Source: Flavobacteriales bacterium UBA1995 (GTDB taxonomy: Bacteria; Bacteroidota; Bacteroidia; Flavobacteriales_D; Sanyastnellaceae). Taken from it: a stretch of 9,112 nucleotides of DNA. This document shows positions 6,969 to 9,112 of the stretch, piece after piece; position 1 is the stretch's first letter, and each line of letters begins with the position of its first letter. Under the pieces are notes generated by a model. That model was not told where the DNA came from and did no database searches. It worked only from the letters and a program-made list of their open reading frames with translations. Location: positions 21,531 through 30,642 of the forward strand of contig DDCX01000034.1 of the NCBI GenBank assembly GCA_002336475.1. The letters are read 5' to 3'. The position numbers and the translations under genes are program-made.

Positions 6969-7469
6969 GTGCGCATCCACATTGCAACCGGATCCAATCT
7001 TGGTGACCGACTGAACCACCTCGACGAAGCCGATCGCCGAATGGCCCTCAAATTGGGCGAGGTGGTGCGCGTTTCCCCGACCTACAGCACAGCCGCGGTA
7101 GGCATGAAGCCCGGGACGCCCGAATTCCTGAACCGCATCACCGAGCTCGAACTTGGTGTGCATTGGAGCCACCAACCTGAGCGTGTAATGGCGGCCCTGC
7201 TGGGCATAGAACAGGACATGGGCCGGATGCGCTCCACCACAGGCTACACCTCCCGCCCCATCGATCTGGACATCGTCTTGTGGGGCGATCAGACCTTGGA
7301 TCTCGCCGCGCTGAAAGTCCCCCATCCCCGCATGCTCCGCCGGCGTTTTGTCTTGCAGCCTTTGGCCGATTTGGTCCCCCATCACCGCGTTGCAGGAGAT
7401 GGCCGGACCGTCACACAATGTTTGGCTGACCTTCCGGCAGATGTGCCCCAAATTGCGCCTTGGCCATGA
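6969..7469 (+). CDS. folK: 2-amino-4-hydroxy-6-hydroxymethyldihydropteridine diphosphokinase
   Basis: FolK transfers pyrophosphate from ATP to 6-hydroxymethyl-7,8-dihydropterin, the step before dihydropteroate synthase in folate synthesis, in the cytosol. The product is 166 residues (E. coli about 159). It has the first strand with IHIATGSNLGDR (3-14), N55 in EFLNR, and the family signature RPIDLDIVLWG (96-106) with the two magnesium-binding aspartates at 99 and 101. HPRM follows at 119-122, then RRRFVLQPLADL. The frame stays open upstream to 6795, including an ATG at 6837, but that region overlaps padR control sequences and has no family resemblance. GTG 6969 begins exactly at the first conserved strand, so I chose it despite the rare codon. 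CATCTTTG at 6957-6964 is one base off the -7 consensus and would give an almost leaderless mRNA. The stop overlaps the kinase start by ATGA. Confidence 0.94.
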   Translation: MRIHIATGSNLGDRLNHLDEADRRMALKLGEVVRVSPTYSTAAVGMKPGTPEFLNRITELELGVHWSHQPERVMAALLGIEQDMGRMRSTTGYTSRPIDLDIVLWGDQTLDLAALKVPHPRMLRRRFVLQPLADLVPHHRVAGDGRTVTQCLADLPADVPQIAPWP

Positions 7470-8110
7470 CCTCCAACATCCCCTATCGGCACATCGTTAT
7501 TGAAGGCGGCATTGGCGCCGGAAAAAGCACATTGGCCAGGGCCATTGCAGCGCACCTTGATTCGGCTCCTTTGCTTGAACCCTTTGCCGACAACCCTTTC
7601 CTGGAGCAGTTCTATCTCGATCCCGAACGCTACGCCTTTCCCGTCGAGCTCAGCTTCTTGGCGCAGCGCTACAAGCAGGTCAAGGCCGCGCTGACAGCAC
7701 GGACCTTGTTTCGCGATGCTTTGGTGGCGGATTACCTGTTCGCAAAAAGCGACTTGTTTGCCAAAATCACCCTGCCCAAAACAGAGTACACCCTGTTTCG
7801 GAACCTCTACGACGTCATGGCAGAAGGCATGCCCCAGCCAGAATTGATCCTGTACCTCAAGCCAGGTGCAGCGCGCCAACAAGCGCAGATCGCAGCGCGT
7901 GGCAGGTCCTATGAGCAAGACATCGATGTGGACTACCTCGCACGGTTGGAGAAAGCTTACGAACGGCACTTCAAGAGCGCACGTGGCAGCCGGGTCATTT
8001 GGGTCGATACCTCAGAAATCGACTTTGTAGCCCGGCCAGAAGACCTCACCAAAATCATCGAAGTGGCCCGCCAACCTTGGAAAGTGGGGGTGCACAAAGT
8101 CAAGCCCTGA
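7466..8110 (+). CDS. Deoxynucleoside kinase (dNK family)
   Basis: The 214-residue protein belongs to the deoxyadenosine/deoxyguanosine/deoxycytidine kinase family, which phosphorylates salvaged deoxynucleosides to monophosphates using a nucleoside triphosphate in the cytosol. Visible features are the P-loop GGIGAGKST (14-22), EPF (38-40) near the base pocket, ELSFLAQRYKQ (61-71) and ADYLFAKS (88-95) at the place of the usual DR[ST]-type motif. ELILYLKP (126-133) is followed by the arginine-rich lid RGRSYEQDID (145-154) that closes on phosphate. Which deoxynucleoside is preferred cannot be read from the sequence. A TTG at 7460 extends the frame, but ATG 7466 overlaps the folK stop as ATGA, the classic coupled arrangement, and places the P-loop at the normal distance. 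Pairing with folK links folate supply (needed for thymidylate) with dNTP salvage; that functional link is inference. The gene is convergent with sucD, 33 nt away, with no clear terminator between. Confidence 0.92.
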   Translation: MTSNIPYRHIVIEGGIGAGKSTLARAIAAHLDSAPLLEPFADNPFLEQFYLDPERYAFPVELSFLAQRYKQVKAALTARTLFRDALVADYLFAKSDLFAKITLPKTEYTLFRNLYDVMAEGMPQPELILYLKPGAARQQAQIAARGRSYEQDIDVDYLARLEKAYERHFKSARGSRVIWVDTSEIDFVARPEDLTKIIEVARQPWKVGVHKVKP

Positions 8111-8143
8111 TCCAGGACCCCACTTCAGCTCTAGAAAAAGGAA

Positions 8144-9028
8144 TCAGGCGTTGATGGTCTTCAACGCTTCGACCATCATGGCTCCAATTTGAGCTGGGCT
8201 TTCCACCACGTGGATGCCGCACTCGCGCATTACCGCCTTCTTGGCTTCAGCACTCTCTTCTTCGCCACTGACAATGGCGCCAGCATGGCCCATGGTGCGG
8301 CCTTTGGGAGCCGTCACCCCTGCGATGAAGCCGACCACTGGCTTGGAGCCATTGGCCGCAATCCAACGCGCGGCCTTGACCTCCAGGTCGCCGCCAATCT
8401 CACCGATCATGATGATGCCGTCTGTGTCGTCATCCGCCATGAGCAACTGAACCGCCTCGAGGGTGGTGGTGCCGATGATGGGGTCTCCACCGATGCCGAT
8501 GGCTGTGGACTGTCCCAAGCCAGCCTTGGTGATTTGGTCTACCGCCTCGTAGGTCAAAGTTCCACTCTTGGAGACGATGCCAATGCGGCCGGGATTGAAA
8601 ATAAAGCCGGGCATGATGCCCACCTTGGCTTCACCTGCTGTCATCACTCCGGGACAATTCGGACCCACCAAAGTGCAACCTGACAGGGTGTCGAGGTGCG
8701 CCTTGACCTTGACCATGTCGGCCACGGGAATGCCTTCGGTAATGCAAATGATGACCTTAATGCCCGCATCTGCCGCTTCAAGAATGGCATCAGCAGCAAA
8801 TGCCGGTGGCACGAACAAGATGCTCGTATCCGCTCCTGCCTTCTGTACGGCGTCCTCCACCGTATTGAACACAGGACGATCGAGGTGGCTTTGCCCTCCT
8901 TTTCCCGGTGTCACGCCCCCAACTACGTTGGTGCCGTACTCGATCATTTGGCTGGCATGAAAGGTCCCTTCGGAGCCTGTGAAACCTTGAACGATGATGC
9001 GGGAATCCTTATTTACGAGAACGCTCAT
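8144..9028 (-). CDS. sucD: Succinate-CoA ligase (succinyl-CoA synthetase) subunit alpha
   Basis: SucD carries the CoA-binding domain and the phosphorylated histidine of the TCA-cycle enzyme that converts succinyl-CoA and NDP to succinate and NTP, in complex with SucC in the cytosol. The 294-residue product matches family length (E. coli 289). It has the Rossmann N-terminus with IIVQGFTGSEGTFHA (11-25), GGVTPGKGG (37-45), LVGPNCPGVMT (120-130) and IVSKSGTLTYE (151-161). It also has IGIGGDPIIGTT (177-188), IGEIGG (208-213) and the active-site GRTMGHAGAIVSG with His248. The frame is open to 9088, but ATG 9028 starts the conserved MSVLVNKDSRI N-terminus and leaves room for the upstream promoter-like octamer. 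sucC is not adjacent downstream; it could lie beyond the window edge or elsewhere. The short distance to the convergent kinase gene leaves no separate terminator hairpin. Confidence 0.97.
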   Translation of the reverse strand: MSVLVNKDSRIIVQGFTGSEGTFHASQMIEYGTNVVGGVTPGKGGQSHLDRPVFNTVEDAVQKAGADTSILFVPPAFAADAILEAADAGIKVIICITEGIPVADMVKVKAHLDTLSGCTLVGPNCPGVMTAGEAKVGIMPGFIFNPGRIGIVSKSGTLTYEAVDQITKAGLGQSTAIGIGGDPIIGTTTLEAVQLLMADDDTDGIIMIGEIGGDLEVKAARWIAANGSKPVVGFIAGVTAPKGRTMGHAGAIVSGEEESAEAKKAVMRECGIHVVESPAQIGAMMVEALKTINA

Positions 9029-9057
9029 GGGGTCGGGTATTCGTAGTGGTGGTAGTG

Positions 9058-9071
9058 GCACGTTGTCGTGC
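9058..9071. repeat. Inverted repeat in the sucD leader
   Basis: GCACG (9058-9062) and CGTGC (9067-9071) are perfect arms around TTGT. On the minus strand this lies 5 nt after the candidate -7 octamer, at the predicted transcription start, 29 nt before the sucD ATG. It could be an operator or a small 5'-end hairpin; it is short enough to be chance. Confidence 0.35.
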
Positions 9072-9076
9072 GGTCG

Positions 9077-9084
9077 CAAAAGTA
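9077..9084 (-). promoter_or_regulatory. Candidate Bacteroidota -7 promoter element for sucD
   Basis: On the minus strand the octamer reads TACTTTTG, a match to TAnnTTTG and identical to the one before the lipoprotein gene. It lies 48 nt upstream of the sucD ATG, giving a leader of about 40 nt. The -33 region falls near the window edge and shows no clear TTG at ideal spacing. Confidence 0.45.
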
Positions 9085-9112
9085 ACAAGGGGCAAGGTTC
9101 ATTCGGAAAGGG

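Noticed and set aside
8106..8148. Inverted repeat CCTGAT/ATCAGG embracing both stop codons of the convergent kinase and sucD genes
   Set aside because: The 6-bp arms are 31 nt apart with no T-tract in the right place; the symmetry mostly reflects the two opposed TGA stops and is too weak to call a terminator.

Overview
The window looks like ordinary core chromosome from a member of the Bacteroidota, possibly an aquatic Flavobacteriales-type lineage with unusually high GC. The evidence is indirect. A PadR regulator is paired with a PspC-domain protein of the Bacteroidota type. There is a short TrmH-like methyltransferase, a 67K-type SppA and an OmpA-like/TPR lipoprotein. Shine-Dalgarno sequences are mostly absent, and several intergenic gaps carry octamers matching the Bacteroidota -7 element TAnnTTTG. 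No rRNA, tRNA, CRISPR array, insertion sequence or phage gene was recognised, and coding density is high.

Layout: (1) Positions 1-3020, plus strand: the 3' end of rdgB (nucleotide-pool sanitation), accA (first step of fatty acid synthesis) and a large lipoprotein with an OmpA-like segment and TPR-like repeats. A strong bidirectional hairpin terminator at 3039-3075 closes this block. (2) Positions 6827-3096, minus strand: padR, a PspC-domain membrane protein, sppA and a SpoU/TrmH-type RNA methyltransferase. padR-pspC (5-nt gap) and sppA-methyltransferase (TGATG stop/start overlap) are tightly linked pairs separated by 98 nt. They may form one envelope-related transcription unit that ends at the shared terminator. 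(3) Positions 6969-8110, plus strand: folK (folate synthesis) and a deoxynucleoside kinase (dNTP salvage) joined by an ATGA overlap and divergent from padR. The 141-nt padR-folK gap holds a candidate PadR operator and a separate hairpin. (4) Positions 9028-8144, minus strand: sucD of the TCA cycle, convergent with the kinase gene, with its own promoter-like octamer near the window edge.

Functionally, the window mixes central metabolism (accA, sucD, folK, kinase, rdgB) with envelope maintenance (lipoprotein, PspC, SppA). I found no convincing new multi-gene system. The points most worth a second look are the uncharacterised OmpA-like/TPR lipoprotein, an acidic insertion in SppA, the candidate operator at padR and small palindromes at the predicted transcription starts of accA and sucD. 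Several start codons were moved from the longest possible reading frame (lipoprotein, PspC, PadR, FolK, kinase, SucD), for reasons given in each entry.
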